This document shows positions 46,301 through 55,288 of a DNA stretch of 64,000 nucleotides, in pieces. The position numbers were made by a program, and so were the translations under genes. Under the pieces are notes generated by a model that saw only the letters and a list, made by a program, of their open reading frames with translations, had not been told where the DNA came from and made no database searches. Numbering within the stretch: the stretch's first letter is position 1; each line of letters starts with the position of its first letter. Source of the DNA: Pilatotrama ljubarskyi (lineage: Eukaryota > Basidiomycota > Agaricomycetes > Polyporales > Polyporaceae). The DNA is taken from assembly GCA_022385805.1 (NCBI GenBank), contig MU277683.1:248001-312000 (forward strand). Direction: 5' to 3'.

Positions 46301-46835
46301 GAAGTTCTGATGGACTTCCCCTTCAAGGGCGACGAGACGCCGCTACGGAACATGGAACACGCTGAGCTGATCAGCATTGGTACCATCAACGGTGAGCATG
46401 CTGGCTCGGCGTGTCATGGACAATGTCTGATGATACCCCTATAGGACGGCCGTCCACGATCCGGCCAGGGAAGCCAGTCTACAAGTACGTCTTCGAGCGA
46501 CTGGTGCATGGTAAGTCTCCTATCTCCCCGACCCTCCGTCTGCCCGCTCACCCTTGCCGCGCCGCGCAGACCCGACATTCCAGGCGACGCAAGACATCGC
46601 GTTCAACGAGAAGGTGATCGCGGCGGCGGAGACGACGGTGCGCGCGTGCGAGGACGAGCTGCTCACGCTCAAGGACGTGGACGCGGGCACCGCGAGCTGG
46701 TGGGGCTCGAAGCGCGCGGTCGAGATGCGCGCGAACCACCTGTTGCGCAAGATGCGCGCCGCGCAGGACAAGATCGAGGCGCTCGAGCGGCAGAACGCGC
46801 AGCTGAAGAAGGTGCTCGCGAAGACGAAGACGTGA
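43312..46835 (+). CDS. YME2: Mitochondrial escape protein 2 (YME2/RNA12 family)
   Basis: Inner mitochondrial membrane protein that affects mtDNA nucleoid structure and mtDNA escape. The ATG at 43312 opens a presequence rich in Ser, Arg and His (MHQSKHLVRILASSPS). The matrix-side N-terminal part has an RRM-like fold (PILRVSFDGPDVPEETLYAL; SSTVTFRNLRSATTARNTLH). One transmembrane helix follows (IFLPILFFLLGTVTYA). The C-terminal AAA-like domain has the P-loop FVHGPQGSGKTRML, KAMIIDVGQLSKAGSD, a charged coiled segment (QKQAEEARQKQQRAEDLQNI), the Walker B-like VVIIKNFDSK and VAHIIVVSDN. The family tail includes FTQQQLAYIDRLGGRASDLE and MDFPFKGDETPLRNMEHAEL. A final coiled coil ends KKVLAKTKT at 46835. 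Around fifteen introns; no breaks seen. Confidence 0.93.
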
Positions 46836-47871
46836 GGCTTCGTGCTCGCGGATGCGAGGACTCGAAGGGGAGGGTCGTGATGTACACGGAGGAGTGGGAT
46901 CTCGACGGACCGCTGCTTACCCTAGGACGGCATACCAACCTACTACGAGACGGCATCGACCGTCTAATGTATCATAAACGCCACTCAAATTCACGATATG
47001 ACATGTAGCAGGGAGAGGTCGGACAGACGTGTACAGTACTACGCGACATACCGACGACAGCACGATTGCCGCTATGTATGCCGCTGCCTGGCATGAGTTC
47101 GACTGATACAGATTCCAGAGTGATTGATGTGCAGAACATCGACGCGGCCGACGTCGCCAACCTCACTGCCCCCAGAACACTTCAGTTCTCTGGCCAGGCA
47201 ACTTGTAGTACATAGTCACACCCTGTACACAGTGTGCGACGCGACGACAGCACGCCCCGTTCAGCCCCCACCGACGCGACAAAGTGCCCATGCGCAACAC
47301 GCGCTCCAACGTTGTCCTGATCCCCTTTATTCTCCCACTGACCGCAGGGGGAGGGTGTGGTAGCGAGCGTTACAAGTACATCGAGCGACTCGCACGTGCC
47401 AGGCGCGCGGAAGCGGCAGCAGGACCTAGTATCTACCTACAGCATATGTACGGTGAGAGCAAGGTGTGCGTAACCGGGTGTGCGTCTGTGAGTACGACCG
47501 AGGCACCGAGATATATCTAGCAGCAGCAGAGCCAAAATGAGACCAAAGCGAACGTGGAACGCGGAACGAAAGCGCTATTCGTAGATGGGATGCGGAAGGA
47601 GAAGCGGATAAGTTGATTAGAAAGAAAAGACACTCGTAGGTAGGAGGGGTGCGTGACGACCCTTCCCACGCGGGGCGGCGGGAGCGGGAGCTGGCGGGGA
47701 CCAAGTCCAAGTCGGTGGTAGAGAGAGACGAGGGAAAGAAACCGAGACTCGAGACTCTTGAGGACCGAGGAGACCGAGACCGATGAGAGCACAAGCGATC
47801 GAGAGGGCGTGAGCGTGGACGTGGGTACCGGAAACACCTCTCGAACGAGCTCTCAGTCTGGATGGACCCCC
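46836..47871. other. Gene-less stretch between convergent YME2 and tetraspanin-like gene
   Basis: About 1 kb, mostly 3' UTR and spacer. Purine-rich low-complexity sequence lies at about 47700-47770 (GAGA/GACGAG runs). Small frames near 47284 and 47517 look like chance. Confidence 0.45.
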
Positions 47872-49041
47872 TTAGACGAAGCCCCGTCCGCCGCGCTTGG
47901 CGTCGATCTTCTTGAACCGCTCCTCCTCCTGGCGCTATAGAGACCGGGGCGAGGGAGCGTTAGCCAAACATATCCACACGTGAGAGCGGGAGAGAAGCGG
48001 GAGAGAACGCGGACGGAAATAGCGACGGGCGGGAGGAGGATGGGAGAAGACACGCACCCGCTGGATGACACACATCGAGGCCAGGAATAGTGCGACTACT
48101 ATGGCCATGAAGCCGTACATCTGGAACGGGCACGACGAGCAAACGGTCAGCATCATCACAGCTAATTCAGGCGGGCTGCTGCGCATGCGACCGCGCGATC
48201 GCACGAGCCCGAGGAGCGGAAGTACTCACGGTCCTGCGGGGAGAGCGGGCAGTCAGCATTTAGCTTTTACTGATTCCGGCGAGCGCATGGGGAAAGACGT
48301 ACGTGAAGATGTTGTTCAGCGTAAAGTCCGTAAACTTCGTGAGCGGCGCGACGCAGCGGCCCGCGTCGGTGTTGTTCGGCACGGTGAGGTTGTCGACGAA
48401 CTCCTGGCTGGTGCAGAAGGAGCCGCCGATCTCGACCGAGTCGTTCTGGCCGAAGTACCCGCAGCACGAGAACTACGGGAGCGGCGCGCGGAGAGCGCGT
48501 TTCAGCCTTTCCGTTATACTCGCGCGAAACAGCCGTCCCCGCGCAGCCGCGCGAACGCGGAGGCGGGGAGGAAACAGGGAGGGAGGGCGCACCTTGTCCT
48601 GGATCTCGATGCGGGTCTCGCGCGTGAGGGATGCGTAGACTTCGGCGTAGTGCGCGCGCTCCTGGAGGGTGAAGAACCAGACGATGGTGCCTGCGACGAG
48701 GACGACGATGGCGTCTGCGATGAGCATCCAGTTGAGGAGGACGAAGCCGGTGGTGACGTGGTTTTTCTGGACGACGGCGCCGATGGAGAGCACGACGGTC
48801 GCGAGGAAGAAGATGCCCATTACGAGCCCGCCTGGACGTGTGAGTGCGCGTCAGAAGGGCGCTGCTTTGCACGCAAAGGATGATCGCGGGGCGCACCAGT
48901 GAGCATCTCATTGCTGAGGGTGAAGTTGATCATGAGGTTTGGCATGCGCCAAATCTCGGAGAAGACAATGAGGATGACTCCTGCGGCGAGCATGCAAAAG
49001 TCGACGAAAGCGAAGACACCCATGAGTCGCTTGGACGGCAT
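47872..49041 (-). CDS. Tetraspanin-like four-transmembrane protein
   Basis: Four helices and a large loop between TM3 and TM4, the tetraspanin plan. TM1 is FAFVDFCMLAAGVILIVFS after the start MPSKRLMG at 49041. TM2 is VMGIFFLATVVLSIGAVVQ, preceded by an intron. TM3 is WMLIADAIVVLVAGTIVWFF. The extracellular loop contains the tetraspanin-type Cys-Cys-Gly (FSCCGYFGQNDSVEIGGSFC), further Cys residues and a potential N-glycosylation site (NLTV). After an intron, TM4 is VYGFMAIVVALFLASMCVIQ, and the short cytoplasmic tail KKIDAKRGGRGFV ends at 47872. Basidiomycete tetraspanins (PLS1 and TSP types) act in hyphal morphogenesis and penetration structures; which group this belongs to is not clear from sequence alone. 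Confidence 0.8.
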
Positions 49042-49803
49042 CTCGGACTGCTAGCTAGAATGTGTACGGCGTAGAAACTTATAGCAGCGCGCGAGGGTGA
49101 GAGTGTGTGGCTAGGAGAGGCGGGGGGGTGCGTACCAGAGCAAGGTGTGTGGCTACGGGCTTGCGAGCAGGATACGAGTCAACTCGGAGAGAAAAGGCGG
49201 CCTTGTGGACTCTACTTCCAGAGAGAGCGGACGCGACAGAGGTGGCTGCAGCACCGAAGAAAGAGGGGAAGAGACGTTCAACGCCTGAAGGGGGGCGGTC
49301 AGTCGAAGAACGAAGGAGGAGAAGGAGGGAGGAAGGGGTGCGGAGAGAAGAGGACAGACCTGTGGGAGGTATAAGCTCGGCTCGTGCAGCGCAGTGACAC
49401 GGGCAGAGGGACGGGCAGCGGGTGGCAGCAACAGCTCAAAGATGTCGCCCATAAATGATGGCGACCGCCGCCCGTCGCCATGGCCACTTTCGCAAAACAT
49501 TCCAGCCCAACCCAGCCCCCGCAGCAGCACTGTCCGCACTTCGCACTCGTCTCTCACACCAGCACCATCGAGCACAGGCTCTGCGCATCCTCTTTCTGCT
49601 CAGCTGCATTCACCGTCTGCAGCGCTTTCTCAGCCCGCTTCCCCGGCCCCGGCCCCGGCCCTCCCACCAATTCCGGCCTTCTTTCGGCGTCCTTTCACGG
49701 CGAACGCGATCGTCGGCACCGGCCCACGGCGATCAGATCTACAACAATTCCCCTTTTCTCTCCTCCCTGCCTTTCTGATCGTGCATAACACTCGCACTCC
49801 GTC
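49042..49803. promoter_or_regulatory. Divergent region tetraspanin / MET8 with G-quadruplex-type tract
   Basis: 762 bp between divergent genes. At 49641-49661 the plus strand has four C runs (CCCC, CCCC, CCCC, CCC) separated by GG. The minus strand therefore fits the G-quadruplex consensus, about 143 bp before the MET8 ATG. Purine-rich low-complexity DNA occupies 49250-49350. Open frames here on either strand lack domains. Confidence 0.5.
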
Positions 49804-50652
49804 ATGCCGCCAGACCTCTCCTCTCTCCACGGAGGCTCCCTCCTCCTCGCATGGCAGCTCAAGGACAAGCACGTCCTCATCGTCGGCGGCGGGGACGTCG
49901 CCTCAGGCCGCATCGAGTCCGTCCTCGTCGCCGACGCGCGCATATCCCTCATCGCCCCCCGCGCAGGCCTTCACCCCCTCACACACTGGTTCATCGACAA
50001 CGCCCCAGACCGCATCACCTACCATGATCGCGTCTTCGCAGGCCCCCAAGACCTCGACCTCGCCGGCGGCGTCGACATGGTCCTCACCGCCATCGACGAC
50101 GTCGCCGCGTCCCGCGACATCTGCGCCCTCTGCCGCGCCCGCAGGATCCCCGTCAACGTCGCCGACATCCCGCCCTCGTGCGACTTCTACTTTGGCTCCC
50201 AGATACGCAGCGGCCCCCTCCAGATCATGATCTCGACCAACGGCCGCAGCCCAAAGCTCGCGAACGTCATCCGGAGGCGCATCGAGGGCTGCATCCCGGA
50301 GCACGCGGGCGAGGCGATCGAGAAGGTCGGCGAGCTCAGGACAAAGCTCAAGGAGCGCGCGCCGGGCGTCGGCGGCGAGGTCGGCAAGCGGCGCATGCGC
50401 TGGATGGTCGACATCTGCTCGTCCTGGGACATGGAGGAGCTCGCCCTGCTCGACGACAAGATGATGGCCCGTCTCCTCGACGAGGGCTGGGAGAAGAACC
50501 ACGTGCCGAAGCTCGAGGACGTCGGCGGGCCAACGAAGAAGGCTGCGAACGGGCCTGCGGGGCAGCTGTCCTCGCCCCTCTTGCCGACTGCGCTCGGGTT
50601 CGTCGCCGGCGCTGCGTGCACGGCGTTGCTTTTGCTCGCGAGGCGTCCGTGA
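49804..50652 (+). CDS. MET8: Siroheme synthase MET8 (precorrin-2 dehydrogenase / sirohydrochlorin ferrochelatase)
   Basis: Makes siroheme, the cofactor of sulfite reductase, from precorrin-2 by NAD-dependent oxidation and iron insertion. A single uninterrupted exon of 282 aa, unusual in this intron-rich window. The Rossmann domain shows LAWQLKDKHVLIVGGGDVAS with Arg/Glu (GRIESVL) and VDMVLTAIDD. The catalytic stretch is IPVNVADIPPSCDFYFGSQ, which includes the Asp known to be essential in yeast Met8p (Asp141 there; equivalence inferred). The dimerisation and C-terminal helical part follows: LQIMISTNGRSPKLANVIRR, AIEKVGELRTKLKER and RRMRWMVDICSSWDMEELAL. The last 25 residues form a hydrophobic helix (LPTALGFVAGAACTALLLLA) ending in ARRP, absent from the yeast enzyme as I know it. 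Products feed the sulfate-assimilation pathway served by the two SulP genes. Confidence 0.93.
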   Translation: MPPDLSSLHGGSLLLAWQLKDKHVLIVGGGDVASGRIESVLVADARISLIAPRAGLHPLTHWFIDNAPDRITYHDRVFAGPQDLDLAGGVDMVLTAIDDVAASRDICALCRARRIPVNVADIPPSCDFYFGSQIRSGPLQIMISTNGRSPKLANVIRRRIEGCIPEHAGEAIEKVGELRTKLKERAPGVGGEVGKRRMRWMVDICSSWDMEELALLDDKMMARLLDEGWEKNHVPKLEDVGGPTKKAANGPAGQLSSPLLPTALGFVAGAACTALLLLARRP

Positions 50653-51140
50653 AGCATCCGCCGCGTAACACACGCCCAAAAGACAACGCGGCAAGGAAGC
50701 CGCAGGACATTGGATACACGATAGAGTTACCCCTCGGGTCTGGACTTGGGCACGTCCGTAAACTGCAATGTACCATATACGCATACGCTCGCAATCGCAT
50801 CTGGCCACCTGCACATCCTTCATGCTCACGCTCGCTCCCTCAGGATATCCAGGCCATGCGTTGTCTCCTTGCTCTCAGGACAGCCCGTCGTCCGATAGCC
50901 TCCAGGTGAGTACACAGCGCCTTTCTAGAATGTTCGCGCACCTTCGGAACGAGCGCCGTCCCGAGCGGCGCGGAGAAGTCGAGTGCAGTCAGCGAGAGTC
51001 AGCGATGCCCCGGCATGAGTGAGCAGCGACGAAGACGGCTCGGCGAGACGGAGCAAGGCGGGGCAAGGCTGTCGCGTCCGAGCACCAGTTGAGTCCAAGT
51101 TGCGGCCGAGAGCGAGCTCTGCACAGGAAACGGCAGAGGA

Positions 51141-51147
51141 TGACTCA
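51141..51147 (+). promoter_or_regulatory. Gcn4/AP-1-type site TGACTCA in the MBF1 promoter
   Basis: Perfect palindromic bZIP site TGACTCA, 25 bp upstream of the TATA box and 171 bp before the MBF1 start codon. Known yeast biology: MBF1 bridges Gcn4 to TBP. Regulation of MBF1 by a Gcn4 orthologue here is inference. Confidence 0.5.
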
Positions 51148-51171
51148 GAGCGCCCGTACATCTAGCGCCCG

Positions 51172-51180
51172 ATATATAAA
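51172..51180 (+). promoter_or_regulatory. TATA box of MBF1
   Basis: ATATATAAA about 138 bp upstream of the ATG, followed by a pyrimidine-rich leader typical of highly expressed fungal genes. Confidence 0.6.
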
Positions 51181-51317
51181 CCGCCGGCGACGTCGACGCG
51201 CACTTTCGCTACATCATCTGTCCCTCCCCCGCATTCCCCGCCCTCGCTCGCCTCTACTCTTCCGCTGCTCCGCCCTCGTAGAACTTTGCATCGCTCGCAC
51301 ATAGACAACCAGACAAA

Positions 51318-52040
51318 ATGAGCAACACGGACTGGGACAGCAAGCTCGTCATCGGTCAGAAGGCCAAGGCGCCCAAGGTCGCCCGCAAAGACTCTGATCT
51401 GAACGGTACGCCACCACAGCGCCATCGTCGACATGCGTGCCGAGCTCGTTTGCTGACCTGTTTTTTTTTGCTTCTGTTGCGCAGCTGTACGTGTTTATGA
51501 AGTTTGCAGGAATGTAAGGCATGTTGGACTGACGGATACGTGTGCGCTGGCGTGCTGTAGGCCCGGAGGGTAGGCGCCGTCGTCGGTACGGACAAGAAGA
51601 TCACCGCTGGCTCGAACAAGGCCCACCAAGGTACGTGTCATCACAACGCGGATGATTCCGTCGGATGTGCTCACGCCGTGCCCACAGGGACGGACCACCA
51701 GCGGATAGCGAAGCTGGACCGCGAGAACGAGGTCGCGCCGCCGCCCAAGATCCCGCCGTCGGTGGGCAAGGCGATCCAGCAGGCGCGCATGGAGAAGGGG
51801 CTCTCGCAGAAGGACTGCGCGCAGAAGATCAACGAGAAGCCGAGCGTGCTCCAGGACTACGAGGCGGGCAAGGCGATCCCGAACCCCCAGATACTCGGCA
51901 AGCTCGAGCGCGTCCTCGGGGTCAAGCTGAGAGGTGCGTTTCCTCGTGCTGTGTGCGTGTTTCTCTGGAGGGTGCTGACGGGTTGTTTCTGTGTAGGCGC
52001 GGACATTGGGAAGAAGCTGGAGGGACCGAAGAAGTCGTAG
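51318..52040 (+). CDS. MBF1: Multiprotein-bridging factor 1 (MBF1)
   Basis: Transcriptional co-activator that links bZIP activators such as Gcn4 to TBP; it also protects reading frame on stalled ribosomes. Exons 51318-51405, 51485-51486, 51561-51630, 51688-51933 and 51997-52040 total 450 nt (149 aa; yeast Mbf1 has 151). The N-terminal MBF1 domain begins MSNTDWDSKLVIGQKA and continues DSDLN, AARRVGAVVGTDKK and KLDRENEVAPPPKIPPS. The helix-turn-helix (HTH_3) domain is GKAIQQARMEKGLSQKDCAQ and KINEKPSVLQDYEAGKAIPN, then LERVLGVKLRG. The basic tail ends PKKS. The second exon is only 2 nt (CT): without it the frame fails, and with it the invariant N-A-A-R-R is restored. Both flanking introns (79 and 74 nt) have strong GTACG donors and CTGAC branch sites. 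Confidence 0.93.
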
Positions 52041-52868
52041 GTTGGTCCCTCCGCGCTCGTCTCCCCCCGTGCGGGGCCCTTCCTACGACGGACTGCTATT
52101 TCCTCACCCCACCCCCTGCTGCTGCTGCTGCTGCTGAGTGCCACCCGTTATCCGTCCATCATGATCTTTGCGTCCCGTCCGCGTCTGTGTTTGTAGAGTT
52201 TTCGTCGCATTTACCTGATCGCATGCACTTGTACGTCCCATCCTCCCGCCGTTCGCACTCCGCTCCGTGAGCGTGCTCGATCGCGTATCGGGTCTGATGC
52301 TTGTCCATCTCGGGATTTGCAACGAGGTCACGGCCCCGTGCGGCGTGTCTGACCTCGAGAGGTGCAGTGCCCATCGATATCAGTGATATTCGGGCCTGCG
52401 GTCTGCTGCAAGGCCTCGTAGGGTGGGCAAAACATGATCTCGATTGGCTTGCGCTAATCAGTCCTTGCGGGCTGCGAACATGCATTATGACGACCCGCGC
52501 GTGACGTTGCGAGTCCTATATCGGGGGAAAGGTCTGAATCAATTCGCTTCGTCTCCGCTGTGCAGTCGCAGTAAGGGGTTTCGACCGGATAGCCGGCCGG
52601 CCGCGTCGCCGTATATAGCCCACCGGAGAGCGGAGGACACACCGGACGGAGAAACGGTCCTGAGAAAGCGGGTGCACGAAAGCACGCTCATGAAGAAACG
52701 CCGCGAGAAGGCGTGCACGCTAGAATACAAGAATTAGGTCCCACGCAGATACAGATACACCTCTTGCCCCGGGAGTCAGCCACCTCGCCACCTCACCACC
52801 GAGTCCGATGTCGTTCGCGCGGGTTCCGACCACCTGGAGTTCGGGTCGTCGCGTCTCGGCGGGAGGGC
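52041..52868. other. Convergent intergenic region MBF1 / gamma-tubulin
   Basis: 828 bp of 3' flank without supported genes. It contains the (CTG)7 microsatellite at 52116-52136 and a GCCGGCCGGCC palindromic tract near 52591. Confidence 0.5.
52116..52136 (+). repeat. (CTG)7 microsatellite
   Basis: Seven perfect CTG units in the 3' flank of MBF1, non-coding. Confidence 0.9.
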
Positions 52869-54997
52869 TCACGCTGCCTGCTCTGCATCTCCGGATCCCT
52901 GTAGGAGGTGTGGGCGCGAGCGTCGATAGATGGTGCGTGCGGAGCGATCAGCGGGAAAAAACGCAAGGTGTTGTGCGCGCGTCAGAAGGCAGAAGTCAGC
53001 ACCATGCGAGGGGCAGTGGGAAGGGGGGGAGGGAGAGAGACGCACGTAGGTGATGTAATCCGGGGACTCGCACGCTTTGTACTCTTTGAGCAGCTCTTCT
53101 GCGGTCGCCCTGCGGACGGGGTTGACGTGCGTGAATTTAGAGCGGGATGACCAGTCAGCGTGTGGAGGTGGAGGTGGGGAGTTGACAGGGATATGTCAGA
53201 CAGGCGTAGGAGGAGCGGGTGTCCGCAAGAGAGGGACCGGGAGGGAGATACGATGGGAATGGCGGATGATTGAGCAATCGGAGTGTGCCTCATGAGGAGT
53301 GAGAACGTACCGCGCATCGTCGAACTCCTCGAGCCCGTTCTCGAACATCTTCTCTTTCTTGTACTGCTCGACGAACGCGTTGCGCCGCCGGAGCCGGTCG
53401 AACTGGTCGATCATCCGTTTGAACAGCTGCCGTATCGCTCGTCAGCCTCCTCCTGGACGGGGGTGCAGAAAGGCCGGGCGCGGGGAGCGGCGGCTTACCG
53501 AGGCGACGCTGGTGTGGTTGGCGAGCATGAGCCCGCTGACGCGGTGGTTCGTCTGGACGTATGGCGAGCGGCGCGTGAGCGCGACCTGGATCGACGCGGG
53601 GCCCCAGGGGATGAAGTTGGCGAGCTGGCGCTCGCGGATGCGCAGGAGCGATTGGTGGACCTGTCACATGTCGCAGGTGAGTTGGGTATCGGAGGCGAAC
53701 ATGAGCCGTGGTCGAGAGTTCGCATACGTCTGTTGGGTCCACTTCGCCTTGGATGATGTTGAGGATGGAAATGTAGCATGCAGTCTTGCTTGGGGAGGTT
53801 GACACCATGCAGTTCTTGGGCTGTAGCAGGCGGCGCATCACGTCGAGCACGGTCGTCCGCCGGATTGGCTTCGCCTGCGATTCCGATTAGTGACCGTGGT
53901 ATGAGCACGTCGGTAGCGGCAAGCGTACCTTGTCGATTTGGTCGCTTGTGAAGGGGGTGTAGGAGGTCATGAGGAAGTGGCATCGGGGAGTGGGTATGAG
54001 CGAGGCGATGATCCCAACGAGGTCGTTGTTCATGTAGCCTGGGTATCTTAGAGTCTGCGTGCTTGCCGCCATGACCGTCGAGACCTACAGAGTCTCATCG
54101 TCAATACTCTTACGGAGACGCAAAGGACGAGCGGCGGATTCACCAGTTGGTTCGTCTGGTCGAAACTCGGTGTCTGGACGTGCAACCTGTCCGCCGATAT
54201 GCGCGTAAGTGCGCCATTGTCGAGCACGACGACGGAGTCGGCGTGGTTCGTGAGCCGCTTGAGGGTGAGCATGGCGTTGTACGGCTGCACGACGACGTCG
54301 CCCTCTTGCGCGTTGGGAAAGACGGAGTAAGTCTGGATGAGCTTCTTGGGGAACTTGTCGTTTAGTCGCTCGAGGAGGAAGGAGCCGAGTCCCGAGCCGG
54401 TGCCGCCTGCTATTGAGTGCATGAGCATGAAGCCCTGAGGTATGAGGTTAGCAACGGGGAAAGGGTGACCGGGTGGCATGCCTGACTTCTAGCGAATCGC
54501 TGCCCTCTGCTTCTCTGTCTATCATCTCCATGACCTCCTCGTATATCCGCTCTCCTGCGGCATAGCCTTGTGCCCAGTTGTTTCCTGCACCTCCGCCGTC
54601 TTTTGAGACGAAGATATTCTCCGGGTTGTACAGGTTGGCATACGATGAGGTGAGGATACCGTTGATGACCTGGGGTGGGTCACGTCAAGATGGAACTCAA
54701 GTCAATTCTAGGAAACGCGCCGCACCCGAGGCTCGAGGTCTACCAGTATGGCTCGCGGAATGTAGTGTTCGTCGTCTGCCTGATAAAAGAAAACGTCCTT
54801 GCGGTCTCCGCCCTCTGTCGCCCACTCCTCGAGGATGCCCTCCTTGTTTATGCCGTGCTCAGCGCAGAGCCGTTGCCAGAAGACGGAACCCACTTGAGAC
54901 GCTGATCAGCGTGTGCTGCAGGTGCGCTGAGACGGGTGGACTGCGCACTTTGGTTGCCGCACTGGCCCAGCTGGACCGTTACAATTTCGCGCGGCAT
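52869..54997 (-). CDS. Gamma-tubulin
   Basis: Microtubule-nucleating tubulin of the gamma-tubulin complex at spindle pole bodies. The start [16 protein letters not shown] at 54997 is split from [19 protein letters not shown] by an intron beginning GTGCGC. Then come [29 protein letters not shown] and [20 protein letters not shown]. The tubulin GTP signature is [20 protein letters not shown], followed by [20 protein letters not shown] and [15 protein letters not shown]. After further introns: [79 protein letters not shown] and [20 protein letters not shown]. The C-terminal helices [20 protein letters not shown] and [17 protein letters not shown] are followed by [13 protein letters not shown] and a short last exon ending GDAEQAA at 52869. 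Complete and single-copy in the window. Confidence 0.95.
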
Positions 54998-55288
54998 GTC
55001 GGAGGGAAAGGAGAGAGAAGAAGACGACTAGAATACAAGACAGCCAGCGCGCGGAGAGAAAGACAAGCACAATGCAGCGCGCGTCTGCCGCAGCGACCGA
55101 GAACAACGCGTCGAGGACGCGTGTGTCACATGCGTGATGGTGTGACCAAGGCGTGACTGGCCAGCAGAGGGCGCGACGGGCGTCTATTGGCTGGCCTGTG
55201 ACTTGCTCGAGGACTCGGACAAGAGCGACTCGGAGCAGGCTGAGCTTGTCTTGGTCCTCGTCTTGCTTCTGCCCTCCGCCACTGCCCG
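54998..55288. promoter_or_regulatory. Divergent promoter gamma-tubulin / nucleoporin
   Basis: 291 bp between divergent start codons. Two copies of a GCGTGTGTCAC/CATGCGTGATGGTGTGACC-like segment near 55120-55145 were noticed. No TATA box. Confidence 0.4.

Larger units (their letters stand above)
50653..51317. other. Intergenic region MET8 to MBF1 (MBF1 promoter)
   Basis: 665 bp. The proximal part looks like a strong fungal promoter: Gcn4-type site, TATA box and a CT-rich leader (about 51210-51280) before the MBF1 ATG. The distal part shows no gene. Confidence 0.55.

Noticed and set aside
49394..50230. 278-codon plus-strand frame overlapping the MET8 start
   Set aside because: Ser/Pro/Thr-rich out-of-frame reading of the MET8 leader and N-terminus; the MET8 frame itself is unmistakable.
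1..50652. A sulfur-assimilation gene cluster
   Set aside because: The two SulP genes and MET8 are about 43 kb apart with many unrelated housekeeping genes between them; proximity is probably chance.
49903..50829. 308-codon minus-strand frame opposite MET8
   Set aside because: Shadow of the intronless, GC-rich MET8 exon; composition is Ala/Asp/Arg-rich without a domain.
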